Source: Labia minor (taxonomy: Eukaryota > Arthropoda > Insecta > Dermaptera > Spongiphoridae). Taken from it: DNA of 64,000 bases. The stretch's first letter is position 1. The number at the start of each line of letters is the position of its first letter. Shown one piece after another: positions 13,902-28,030 of this stretch. The notes under the pieces are model-generated. The model searched no databases, was not told the origin of the DNA, and saw nothing but the letters and a program-made list of their open reading frames with translations. The stretch lies in the NCBI GenBank assembly GCA_963082975.1, contig OY720347.1, forward strand, positions 8,538,225 to 8,602,224, written 5' to 3'. The position numbers and the translations under genes are program-made.

Positions 13902-14949
13902 AATAATATATTTTTTTAATATTTTTATGATGTAAAATGAAGAATTTATTATTTATTTTTAAAAATTTCATTTTTTAATTTTCCCCTAAAAATTATGAAA
14001 GGTCATCGTAGGATGACCCTAGGTTTTAGGAATAATAAAATAATTATTCATCAGAAATATCAATAATATATTTTTTTAATAATTTTATGATGTAAAATGA
14101 ACGAATTTATTATTTATTTTTAAAAATTTCATTTTTTAATTTTCCCGTAAAAATTATGAAAGGTCATCGTACAGTGACCCTAGGTTTTCGGCATAAACAA
14201 ATAATTATTCATCAGAAATATCAATAATATATTTTTTTAATATTTTTATGATGTAAAATGAAGAATTTATTATTTATTTTTAAAAATTTCATTTTTGAAT
14301 TTTACCGTAAAAATTATGAAAGGTCATCTTAGGATGACCCTACGTTTTCGGCATAAAAAAATAATTATTCATCAGAAATATCAATAATATATTTTTTTAA
14401 TAATTTTATGATGTAAAATGAACGAATTTATTATTTTTTTTAAAACATTTCATTTTTTAATTTTACCGAAAATATTATGAAAGGTCATCTTAGGATGACC
14501 CTACGTTTTCGGCATAAAAAAATAATTATTTATCAGAAATATCAATAATATATTTTTTTAATATTTTTATAATGTAAAATGAACGAATTTATTATTTATT
14601 TTTAAAAATTTCATTTTTTAATTTTCCCGTAAAAATTATGAAAGATCATCGTAGGATGACCCTAGGTTTTCGGCATAAAAAAATAATTTTTAGTAAGAAA
14701 TATGAATAATATATGTTTTTTAATATTTTTATGATGTAAAATGAACGAATTTATTATTTTTTTTAAAACATTTCATTTTTTTATTTTACCGAAAATATTA
14801 TGAAAGGTCATCTTAGGATGACCCTAGGTTTTCGGCATAAAAAAATAATTATTCATCAGAAATATCAATAATATATTTTTTTAATAATTTTATGATGTAA
14901 AATGAACGAATTTATTATTTATTTTTAAAAATTTCATTTTTTAATTTTC

Positions 14950-17900
14950 CCCTAAAAATTATGAAAGGTCATCGTAGGATGACCCTAGGTTTTAGGCATA
15001 ATAAAATAATTATTCATCAGAAATATCAATAATATATTTTTTTTAATATTTTAATAATGTAAAATGAACGAATTTATTATTTTTTTTAAAACATTTCATT
15101 TTTTAATTTTACCGAAAATATTATGAAAGGTCATCTTTGGATGACCCTACGTTTTCGGCATAAAAAAATAATTATTGATCAGAAATATCAATAATATATT
15201 TTTTTAATATTTTTATAATGTAAAATGAACGAATTTATTATTTATTTTTAAAAATTTCATTTTTTAATTTTCCCGTAAAAATTATGAAAGATCATCGTAG
15301 GATGACCCTAGGTTTTCGGCATAAAAAAATAATTTTTAGTAAGAAATATGAATAATATATGTTTTTTAATATTTTTATGATGTAAAATGAACGAATGTAT
15401 TATTTTTTTTAAAACATTTCATTTTTTAATTTTACCGAAAATATTATGAAAGGTCATCTTAGGATGACCCTACGTTTTCGGCATAAAAAAATAATTATTC
15501 ATCAGAAATATCAATAATATATTTTTTTAATATTTTAATGATGTAAAATGAACGAATTTATTATTTATTTTTAAAAATTTCATTTTTTAATTTTCCCCTA
15601 AAAATTATGAAAGGTCATCGTAGGATGACCCTAGGTTTTAGGCATAATAAAATAATTATTCATCAGAAATATCAATAATATATTTTTTTAATATTTTTAT
15701 AATGTAAAATGAACGAATTTATTATTTATTTTTAAAAATTTCATTTTTTAATTTTCCCGTAAAAATTATGAAAGATCATCGTAGGATGACCCTAGGTTTT
15801 CGGCATAAAAAAATAATTTTTAGTAAGAAATATGAATAATATAGGTTTTTTAATATTTTTATGATGTAAAATGAACGAATGTATTATTTTTTTTAAAACA
15901 TTTCATTTTTTAATTTTACCGAAAATATTATGAAAGGTCATCTTAGGATGACCCTAGGTTTTCGGCATAAAAAAATAATTATTCATCAGAAATATCAATA
16001 ATATATTTTTTTAATATTTTTATTATGTAAAATGAAGAATTTATTATTTATTTTTAAAAATTTCATTTTTTAATTTTACCGTAAAAATTATGAAAGGTCA
16101 TCGTACGATGACCCTAGGTTTTCGGCATAAACAAATAATTATTCATCAGAAATATCAATAATATATTTTTTTAATATTTTTATGATGTAAAATGAAGAAT
16201 TTATTATTTATTTTTAAAAATTTCATTTTTTAATTTTACCGTAAAAATTATGAAAGGTCATCGTACGATGACCCTAGGTTTTAGGCATAATAAAATAATT
16301 ATTCATCAGAAATATCAATAATATATTTTTTTAATATTTTTATAATGTAAAATGAACGAATTTATTATTTATTTTTAAAAATTTCATTTTTTAATTTTAC
16401 CGTAAAAATTATGAAAGGTCATCTTAGGATGACCCTACGTTTTCGGCATAAAAAAATAATTATTCATCAGAAATATCAATAATATATTTTTTTAATAATT
16501 TTATGATGTAAAATGAACGAATTTATTATTTTTTTTTAAAACATTTCATTTTTTAATTTTACCGAAAATATTATGAAAGGTCATCTTAGGATGACCCTAC
16601 GTTTTCGGCATAAAAAAATAATTTTTAGTAAGAAATATGAATAATATATTTTTTTAATATTTTTATGATGTAAAATGAACGAATTTATTATTTATTTTTA
16701 AAAATTTCATTTTTTAATTTTCCCCTAAAAATTATGAAAGATCAAGGTTTTCGGCATAAACAAATAATTATTCATCAGAAATATCAATAATATATTTTTT
16801 TAATATTTTTATGATGTAAAATGAACGAATTTATTATTTTTTTTAAAACATTTCATTTTTTAATTTTACCGAAAATATTATGAAAGGTCATCTTAGGATG
16901 ACCCTAGGTTTTCGGCATAAAAAAATAATTATTCATCAGAAATATCAATAATATATTTTTTTAATATTTTTATTATGTAAAATGAAGAATTTATTATTTA
17001 TTTTTAAAAATTTCATTTTTTAATTTTACCGTAAAAATTATGAAAGGTCATCGTACGATGACCCTAGGTTTTCGGCATAAACAAATAATTATTCATCAGA
17101 AATATCAATAATATATTTTTTTAATATTTTTATGATGTAAAATGAAGAATTTATTATTTATTTTTAAAAATTTCATTTTTTAATTTTACCGTAAAAATTA
17201 TGAAAGGTCATCGTACGATGACCCTAGGTTTTAGGCATAATAAAATAATTATTCATCAGAAATATCAATAATATATTTTTTTAATATTTTTATAATGTAA
17301 AATGAACGAATTTATTATTTATTTTTAAAAATTTCATTTTTTAATTTTACCGTAAAAATTATGAAAGGTCATCTTAGGATGACCCTACGTTTTCGGCATA
17401 AAAAAATAATTATTCATCAGAAATATCAATAATATATTTTTTTAATAATTTTATGATGTAAAATGAACGAATTTATTATTTTTTTTAAAACATTTCATTT
17501 TTTAATTTTACCGAAAATATTATGAAAGGTCATCTTAGGATGACCCTACGTTTCCGGCATAAAAAAATAATTTTTAGTAAGAAATATGAATAATATATTT
17601 TTTTAATATTTTTATGATGTAAAATGAACGAATTTATTATTTATTTTTAAAAATTTCATTTTTTAATTTTCCCCTAAAAATTATGAAAGATCATCGTACG
17701 ATGACCCTAGGTTTTCGGCATAAACAAATAATTATTCATCAGAAATATCAATAATATATTTTTTTTAATATTTTTATGATGTAAAATGAACGAATTTATT
17801 ATTTTTTTTAAAACATTTCATTTTTTAATTTTACCGAAAATATTATGAAAGGTCATCTTAGGATGACCCTACGTTTTCGGCATAAAAAAATAATTATTCA

Positions 17901-19850
17901 TCAGAAATATCAATAATATATTTTTTTAATATTTTTATGATGTAAAATGAACGAATTTATTATTTATTTTTAAAAATTTCATTTTTTAATTTTCCCCTAA
18001 AAATTATGAAAGGTCATCATAGGATGACCCTAGGTTTTAGGCATAATAAAATAATTATTCATCAGAAATATCAATAATATATTTTTTTAATATTATTATG
18101 ATGTAAAATGAACGAATTTATTATTTATTTTTAAATATTTCATTTTTTAATAATCCTGTAAAAATTATGAAAGGTCATCGTAGGATGACCCTAGGTTTTC
18201 GGCATAAAAAAATAATTTTTAGTAAGAAATATGAATAATATATTTTTTTTAATATTTTTATGATGTAAAATGAACGAATTTATTATTTTTTCTAAAACAT
18301 TTCATTTTTTAATTTTACCGAAAATATTATGAAAGGTCATCTTAGGATGACCCTAGGTTTTCGGCATAAAAAAATAATTATTCATCAGAAATATCAATAA
18401 TATATATTTTTAATAATTTTATGATGTAAAATGAACGAATTTATTATTTATTTTTAAAAATTTCATTTTTTAATTTTCCCGTAAAAATTATGAAAGGTCA
18501 TCGTAGGATGACCCTAGGTTTACGGCATAAAAAAATAATTATTCATCAGAAATATCAATAATATATTTTTTTAATATTTTTATGATGTAAAATGAAGAAT
18601 TTATTATTTATTTTTAAAAATTTAATTTTTTAATTTTCCCCTAAAAATTATGAAAGGTCATCGTAGGATGACCCTAGGTTTTAGGCATAATAAAATAATT
18701 ATTCATCAGAAATATCAATAATATATTTTTTTAATATTATTATGATGTAAAATGAACGAATTTATTATTTATTTTTAAAAATTTCATTTTTTAATAATCC
18801 TGTAAAAATTATGAAAGGTCATCGTAGGATGACCATAGGTTTTAGGCATAAAAAAATAATTATTCATCAGAAATATCAATAATATATTTTTTTAATATTT
18901 TTATGATGTAAAATGAACGAATTTATTATTTATTTTTAAAAATTTCATTTTTTAATTTTCCCCTAAAAATTATGAAAGGTCATCGTAGGATGACCCTAGG
19001 TTTTAGGCATAATAAAATAATTATTCATCAGAAATATCAATAATATATTTTTTTAATATTTTTATAATGTAAAATGAACGAATTTATTATTTTTTTTAAA
19101 ACATTTCATTTTTTAATTTTACCGAAAATATTATGAAAGGTCATCTTAGGATGACCCTACGTTTTCGGCATAAAAAAATAATTATTCAACAGAAATATCA
19201 TTAATATATTTTTTTAATAATTTTATGATGTAAAATGAACGAATTTATTATTTTTTTTAAAACATTTCATTTTTTAATTTTACCGAAAATATTATGAAAG
19301 GTCATCTTAGGATGACCCTAGGTTTTCATCATAAAAAAATAATTATTCATCAGAAATATCAATAATATATATTTTTAATAATTTTATGATGTAAAATGAA
19401 CGTATTTATTATTTATTTTTAAAAATTTCATTTTTTAATTTTACCGTAAAAATTATGAAAGGTCATTGTAGGATGACCCTAGGTTTTAGGCATAATAAAA
19501 TAATTATTCATCAGAAATATCAATAATATATTTTTTTAATATTATTATGATGTAAAATGAACGAATTTATTATTTATTTTTAAAAATTTCATTTTTTAAT
19601 AATCCTGTAAAAATTATGAAAGGTCATCGTAGGATGACCTTAGGTTTTCGGCATAAAAAAATAATTTTTAGTAAGAAATATGAATAATATATGTTTTTTA
19701 ATATTTTTATGATGTAAAATGAACGAATTTATTATTTTTTTTAAAACATTTCATTTTTTAATTTTACCGAAAATATTATGAAAGGTCATCTTAGGATGAC
19801 CCTAGGTTTTCGGCATAAAAAAATAATTATTCATCAGAAATATCAATAAT
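14950..19850 (+). repeat. Large duplicated satellite block, copy 1 (about 4.9 kb)
   Basis: This block recurs at about 23.03-27.93 kb at an offset of 8077-8079. Shared rare landmarks are CTTTGGATGACC (15135 and 23214), the shortened junction GATCAAGG (16740 and 24818) and CGTTTCCGG in the monomers starting at 17542 and 25619. Its right part also matches about 804-3435 at offset 16,416. It ends at the irregular junction at 19850/19851. Confidence 0.7.
16740..16747 (+). repeat. Shortened monomer junction (15-bp deletion variant)
   Basis: Here AAAGATCA joins AGGTTTTCGG directly; the usual TCGTACGATGACCCT between them is missing, so the right arm of the junction dyad is gone. The same lesion is seen at 24818, 36568, 40255 and 54244 (position of the G of GATCAAGG). 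Identical breakpoints and neighbours indicate one deletion spread by block duplication. Confidence 0.8.
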
Positions 19851-19860
19851 TCGGCATAAA
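19845..19860 (+). other. Out-of-register satellite junction
   Basis: A monomer starting at 19798 breaks off after ATCAATAAT and is followed directly by TCGGCATAAA, the early part of another monomer of the TTGATCAG subtype. The next GACCC is at 20000, so the interval is 202 bp and not a multiple of 160/161. Against the intact paralog, 27928-28209 (282 bp) is missing. Confidence 0.8.
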
Positions 19861-22800
19861 AAAATAATTATTGATCAGAAATATCAATAATATATTTTTT
19901 TAATATTTTTATAATGTAAAATGAACGAATTTATTATTTATTTTTAAAAATTTCATTTTTTAATTTTCCCGTAAAAATTATGAAAGATCATCGTAGGATG
20001 ACCCTAGGTTTTCGGCATAAAAAAATAATTTTTAGTAAGAAATATGAATAATATATGTTTTTTAATATTTTTATGATGTAAAATGAACGAATGTATTATT
20101 TTTTTTAAAACATTTCATTTTTTTAATTTTACCGAAAATATTATGAAAGGTCATCTTAGGATGACCCTACGTTTTCTGCATAAAAAAATAATTATTCATC
20201 AGAAATATCAATAATATATTTTTTTAATATTTTAATGATGTAAAATGAACGAATTTATTATTTATTTTTAAAAATTTCATTTTTTAATTTTCCCCTAAAA
20301 ATTATGAAAGGTCATCGTAGGATGACCCTAGGTTTTAGGCATAATAAAATAATTATTCATCAGAAATATCAATAATATATTTTTTTAATATTTTTATAAT
20401 GTAAAATGAACGAATTTATTATTTATTTTTAAAAATTTCATTTTTTAATTTTCCCGTAAAAATTATGAAAGGTCATCGTAGGATGACCCTAGGTTTACGG
20501 CATAAAAAAATAATTATTCATCAGAAATATCAATAATATATTTTTTTAATATTTTATAATGTAAAATGAACGAATTTATTATTTATTTTTAAAAATTTCA
20601 TTTTTTAATTTTCCCGTAAAAATTATGAAAGGTCATCGTAGGATGACCCTAGGTTTTCGGCATAAAAAAATAATTATTCATCAGAAATATCAATAATATA
20701 TTTTTTTAATATTTTTATGATGTAAAATGAAGAATTTATTATTTATTTTTAAAAATTTCATTTTTGAATTTTACCGTAAAAATTATGAAAGGTCATCTTA
20801 GGATGACCCTACGTTTTCGGCATAAAAAAATAATTATTCATCAGAAATATCAATAATATATTTTTTTAATAATTTTATGATGTAAAATGAACGAATTTAT
20901 TATTTTTTTTAAAACATTTCATTTTTTAATTTTACCGAAAATATTATGAAAGGTCATCTTAGGATGACCCTAGGTTTTCGGCATAAAAAAATAATTATTC
21001 ATCAGAAATATCAATAATATATTTTTTTAATAATTTTATGATGTAAAATGAACGAATTTATTATTTATTTTTAAAAATTTCATTTTTTAATTTTCCCGTA
21101 AAAATTATGAAAGGTCATCGTACAGTGACCCTAGGTTTTCGGCATAAACAAATAATTATTCATCAGAAATATCAATAATATATTTTTTTTAATATTTTAA
21201 TAATGTAAAATGAACGAATTTATTATTTTTTTTAAAACATTTCATTTTTTAATTTTACCGAAAATATTATGAAAGGTCATCTTAGGATGACCCTACGTTT
21301 TCGGCATAAAAAAATAATTATTGATCAGAAATATCAATAATATATTTTTTTAATATTTTTATAATGTAAAATGAACGAATTTATTATTTATTTTTAAAAA
21401 TTTCATTTTTTAATTTTCCCGTAAAAATTATGAAAGATCATCGTAGGATGACCCTAGGTTTTCGGCATAAAAAAATAATTTTTAGTAAGAAATATGAATA
21501 ATATATGTTTTTTAATATTTTTATGATGTAAAATGAACGAATGTATTATTTTTTTTAAAACATTTCATTTTTTAATTTTACCGAAAATATTATGAAAGGT
21601 CATCTTAGGATGACCCTACGTTTTCGGCATAAAAAAATAATTATTCATCAGAAATATCAATAATATATTTTTTTAATATTTTAATGATGTAAAATGAACG
21701 AATTTATTATTTATTTTTAAAAATTTCATTTTTTAATTTTCCCCTAAAAATTATGAAAGGTCATCGTAGGATGACCCTAGGTTTTAGGCATAATAAAATA
21801 ATTATTCATCAGAAATATCAATAATATATTTTTTTAATATTTTTATAATGTAAAATGAACGAATTTATTATTTATTTTTAAAAATTTCATTTTTTAATTT
21901 TCCCGTAAAAATTATGAAAGGTCATCGTAGGATGACCCTAGGTTTACGGCATAAAAAAATAATTATTCATCAGAAATATCAATAATATATTTTTTTAATA
22001 TTTTATAATGTAAAATGAACGAATTTATTATTTATTTTTAAAAATTTCATTTTTTAATTTTCCCGTAAAAATTATGAAAGATCATCGTAGGATGACCCTA
22101 GGTTTTCGGCATAAAAAAATAATTTTTAGTAAGAAATATCAATAATATATATTTTTAATATTTTTATAATGTAAAATGAACGAATTTATTATTTATTTTT
22201 AAAAATTTCATTTTTTAATTTTCCCGTAAAAATTATGAAAGGTCATCGTAGGATGACCCTAGGTTTTCGGCATAAAAAAATAATTATTCATCAGAAATAT
22301 CAATAATATATTTTTTTAATATTTTTATGATGTAAAATGAAGAATTTATTATTTATTTTTAAAAATTTCATTTTTGAATTTTACCGTAAAAATTATGAAA
22401 GGTCATCTTAGGATGACCCTACGTTTTCGGCATAAAAAAATAATTATTCATCAGAAATATCAATAATATATTTTTTTAATAATTTTATGATGTAAAATGA
22501 ACGAATTTATTATTTTTTTTAAAACATTTCATTTTTTAATTTTACCGAAAATATTATGAAAGGTCATCTTAGGATGACCCTACGTTTTCGGCATAAAAAA
22601 ATAATTATTTATCAGAAATATCAATAATATATTTTTTTAATATTATTATGATGTAAAATGAACGAATTTATTATTTATTTTTAAATATTTCATTTTTTAA
22701 TAATCCTGTAAAAATTATGAAAGGTCATCTTAGGATGACCCTAGGTTTTCGGCATAAAAAAATAATTTTTAGTAAGAAATATGAATAATATATTTTTTTT

Positions 22801-23029
22801 AATATTTTTATGATGTAAAATGAACGAATTTATTATTTTTTCTAAAACATTTCATTTTTTAATTTTACCGAAAATATTATGAAAGGTCATCTTAGGATGA
22901 CCCTAGGTTTTCGGCATAAAAAAATAATTATTCATCAGAAATATCAATAATATATATTTTTAATAATTTTATGATGTAAAATGAACGAATTTATTATTTA
23001 TTTTTAAAAATTTCATTTTTTAATTTTCC

Positions 23030-26000
23030 CCTAAAAATTATGAAAGGTCATCGTAGGATGACCCTAGGTTTTAGGCATAATAAAATAATTATTCATCAGA
23101 AATATCAATAATATATTTTTTTTAATATTTTAATAATGTAAAATGAACGAATTTATTATTTTTTTTAAAACATTTCATTTTTTAATTTTACCGAAAATAT
23201 TATGAAAGGTCATCTTTGGATGACCCTACGTTTTCGGCATAAAAAAATAATTATTGATCAGAAATATCAATAATATATTTTTTTAATATTTTTATAATGT
23301 AAAATGAACGAATTTATTATTTATTTTTAAAAATTTCATTTTTTAATTTTCCCGTAAAAATTATGAAAGATCATCGTAGGATGACCCTAGGTTTTCGGCA
23401 TAAAAAAATAATTTTTAGTAAGAAATATGAATAATATATGTTTTTTAATATTTTTATGATGTAAAATGAACGAATGTATTATTTTTTTTAAAACATTTCA
23501 TTTTTTAATTTTACCGAAAATATTATGAAAGGTCATCTTAGGATGACCCTACGTGTTCGGCATAAAAAAATAATTATTCATCAGAAATATCAATAATATA
23601 TTTTTTTAATATTTTAATGATGTAAAATGAACGAATTTATTATTTATTTTTAAAAATTTCATTTTTTAATTTTCCCCTAAAAATTATGAAAGGTCATCGT
23701 AGGATGACCCTAGGTTTTAGGCATAATAAAATAATTATTCATCAGAAATATCAATAATATATTTTTTTAATATTTTTATAATGTAAAATGAACGAATTTA
23801 TTATTTATTTTTAAAAATTTCATTTTTTAATTTTCCCGTAAAAATTATGAAAGATCATCGTAGGATGACCCTAGGTTTTCGGCATAAAAAAATAATTTTT
23901 AGTAAGAAATATGAATAATATAGGTTTTTTAATATTTTTATGATGTAAAATGAACGAATGTATTATTTTTTTTAAAACATTTCATTTTTTAATTTTACCG
24001 AAAATATTATGAAAGGTCATCTTAGGATGACCCTAGGTTTTCGGCATAAAAAAATAATTATTCATCAGAAATATCAATAATATATTTTTTTAATATTTTT
24101 ATTATGTAAAATGAAGAATTTATTATTTATTTTTAAAAATTTCATTTTTTAATTTTACCGTAAAAATTATGAAAGGTCATCGTACGATGACCCTAGGTTT
24201 TCGGCATAAACAAATAATTATTCATCAGAAATATCAATAATATATTTTTTTAATATTTTTATGATGTAAAATGAAGAATTTATTATTTATTTTTAAAAAT
24301 TTCATTTTTTAATTTTACCGTAAAAATTATGAAAGGTCATCGTACGATGACCCTAGGTTTTAGGCATAATAAAATAATTATTCATCAGAAATATCAATAA
24401 TATATTTTTTTAATATTTTTATAATGTAAAATGAACGAATTTATTATTTATTTTTAAAAATTTCATTTTTTAATTTTACCGTAAAAATTATGAAAGGTCA
24501 TCTTAGGATGACCCTACGTTTTCGGCATAAAAAAATAATTATTCATCAGAAATATCAATAATATATTTTTTTAATAATTTTATGATGTAAAATGAACGAA
24601 TTTATTATTTTTTTTAAAACATTTCATTTTTTAATTTTACCGAAAATATTATGAAAGGTCATCTTAGGATGACCCTACGTTTTCGGCATAAAAAAATAAT
24701 TTTTAGTAAGAAATATGAATAATATATTTTTTTAATATTTTTATGATGTAAAATGAACGAATTTATTATTTATTTTTAAAAATTTCATTTTTTAATTTTC
24801 CCCTAAAAATTATGAAAGATCAAGGTTTTCGGCATAAACAAATAATTATTCATCAGAAATATCAATAATATATTTTTTTAATATTTTTATGATGTAAAAT
24901 GAACGAATTTATTATTTTTTTTAAAACATTTCATTTTTTAATTTTACCGAAAATATTATGAAAGGTCATCTTAGGATGACCCTAGGTTTTCGGCATAAAA
25001 AAATAATTATTCATCAGAAATATCAATAATATATTTTTTTAATATTTTTATTATGTAAAATGAAGAATTTATTATTTATTTTTAAAAATTTCATTTTTTA
25101 ATTTTACCGTAAAAATTATGAAAGGTCATCGTACGATGACCCTAGGTTTTCGGCATAAACAAATAATTATTCATCAGAAATATCAATAATATATTTTTTT
25201 AATATTTTTATGATGTAAAATGAAGAATTTATTATTTATTTTTAAAAATTTCATTTTTTAATTTTACCGTAAAAATTATGAAAGGTCATCGTACGATGAC
25301 CCTAGGTTTTAGGCATAATAAAATAATTATTCATCAGAAATATCAATAATATATTTTTTTAATATTTTTATAATGTAAAATGAACGAATTTATTATTTAT
25401 TTTTAAAAATTTCATTTTTTAATTTTACCGTAAAAATTATGAAAGGTCATCTTAGGATGACCCTACGTTTTCGGCAAAAAAAAAAATTATTCATCAGAAA
25501 TATCAATAATATATTTTTTTAATAATTTTATGATGTAAAATGAACGAATTTATTATTTTTTTTAAAACATTTCATTTTTTAATTTTACCGAAAATATTAT
25601 GAAAGGTCATCTTAGGATGACCCTACGTTTCCGGCATAAAAAAATAATTTTAAGTAAGAAATATGAATAATATATTTTTTTAATATTTTTATGATGTAAA
25701 ATGAACGAATTTATTATTTATTTTTAAAAATTTCATTTTTTAATTTTCCCCTAAAAATTATGAAAGATCATCGTACGATGACCCTAGGTTTTCGGCATAA
25801 ACAAATAATTATTCATCAGAAATATCAATAATATATTTTTTTTAATATTTTTATGATGTAAAATGAACGAATTTATTATTTTTTTTAAAACATTTCATTT
25901 TTTAATTTTACCGAAAATATTATGAAAGGTCATCTTAGGATGACCCTACGTTTTCGGCATAAAAAAATAATTATTCATCAGAAATATCAATAATATATTT

Positions 26001-27927
26001 TTTTAATATTTTTATGATGTAAAATGAACGAATTTATTATTTATTTTTAAAAATTTCATTTTTTAATTTTCCCCTAAAAATTATGAAAGGTCATCATAGG
26101 ATGACCCTAGGTTTTAGGCATAATAAAATAATTATTCATCAGAAATATCAATAATATATTTTTTTAATATTATTATGATGTAAAATGAACGAATTTATTA
26201 TTTATTTTTAAATATTTCATTTTTTAATAATCCTGTAAAAATTATGAAAGGTCATCGTAGGATGACCCTAGGTTTTCGGCATAAAAAAATAATTTTTAGT
26301 AAGAAATATGAATAATATATTTTTTTTAATATTTTTATGATGTAAAATGAACGAATTTATTATTTTTTCTAAAACATTTCATTTTTTAATTTTACCGAAA
26401 ATATTATGAAAGGTCATCTTAGGATGACCCTAGGTTTTCGGCATAAAAAAATAATTATTCATCAGAAATATCAATAATATATATTTTTAATAATTTTATG
26501 ATGTAAAATGAACGAATTTATTATTTATTTTTAAAAATTTCATTTTTTAATTTTCCCGTAAAAATTATGAAAGGTCATCGTAGGATGACCCTAGGTTTAC
26601 GGCATAAAAAAATAATTATTCATCAGAAATATCAATAATATATTTTTTTAATATTTTTATGATGTAAAATGAAGAATTTATTATTTATTTTTAAAAATTT
26701 AATTTTTTAATTTTCCCCTAAAAATTATGAAAGGTCATCGTAGGATGACCCTAGGTTTTAGGCATAATAAAATAATTATTCATCAGAAATATCAATAATA
26801 TATTTTTTTAATATTATTATGATGTAAAATGAACGAATTTATTATTTATTTTTAAAAATTTCATTTTTTAATAATCCTGTAAAAATTATGAAAGGTCATC
26901 GTAGGATGACCATAGGTTTTAGGCATAAAAAAATAATTATTCATCAGAAATATCAATAATATATTTTTTTAATATTTTTATGATGTAAAATGAACGAATT
27001 TATTATTTATTTTTAAAAATTTCATTTTTTAATTTTCCCCTAAAAATTATGAAAGGTCATCGTAGGATGACCCTAGGTTTTAGGCATAATAAAATAATTA
27101 TTCATCAGAAATATCAATAATATATTTTTTTAATATTTTTATAATGTAAAATGAACGAATTTATTATTTTTTTTAAAACATTTCATTTTTTAATTTTACC
27201 GAAAATATTATGAAAGGTCATCTTAGGATGACCCTACGTTTTCGGCATAAAAAAATAATTATTCAACAGAAATATCATTAATATATTTTTTTAATAATTT
27301 TATGATGTAAAATGAACGAATTTATTATTTTTTTTAAAACATTTCATTTTTTAATTTTACCGAAAATATTATGAAAGGTCATCTTAGGATGACCCTAGGT
27401 TTTCATCATAAAAAAATAATTATTCATCAGAAATATCAATAATATATATTTTTAATAATTTTATGATGTAAAATGAACGTATTTATTATTTATTTTTAAA
27501 AATTTCATTTTTTAATTTTACCGTAAAAATTATGAAAGGTCATCGTAGGATGACCCTAGGTTTTAGGCATAATAAAATAATTATTCATCAGAAATATCAA
27601 TAATATATTTTTTTAATATTATTATGATGTAAAATGAACGAATTTATTATTTATTTTTAAAAATTTCATTTTTTAATAATCCTGTAAAAATTATGAAAGG
27701 TCATCGTAGGATGACCTTAGGTTTTCGGCATAAAAAAATAATTTTTAGTAAGAAATATGAATAATATATGATTTTTAATATTTTTATGATGTAAAATGAA
27801 CGAATTTATTATTTTTTTTAAAACATTTCATTTTTTAATTTTACCGAAAATATTATGAAAGGTCATCTTAGGATGACCCTAGGTTTTCGGCATAAAAAAA
27901 TAATTATTCATCAGAAATATCAATAAT
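23030..27927 (+). repeat. Large duplicated satellite block, copy 2 (about 4.9 kb)
   Basis: This is the second copy of the block at about 14.95-19.85 kb, with the same subtype order and shared rare variants. Single-base differences are visible, for example the 1-bp-shorter CGGCAAAAAAAAAAATT near 25475. Unlike copy 1 it runs on without interruption into a GTACAGTGACC higher-order tract, so copy 1 is the broken one. Confidence 0.7.
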
Positions 27928-28030
27928 ATATTTTTTTAATAATTTTATGATGTAAAATGAACGAATTTATTATTTATTTTTAAAAATTTCATTTTTTAAT
28001 TTTCCCGTAAAAATTATGAAAGGTCATCGT

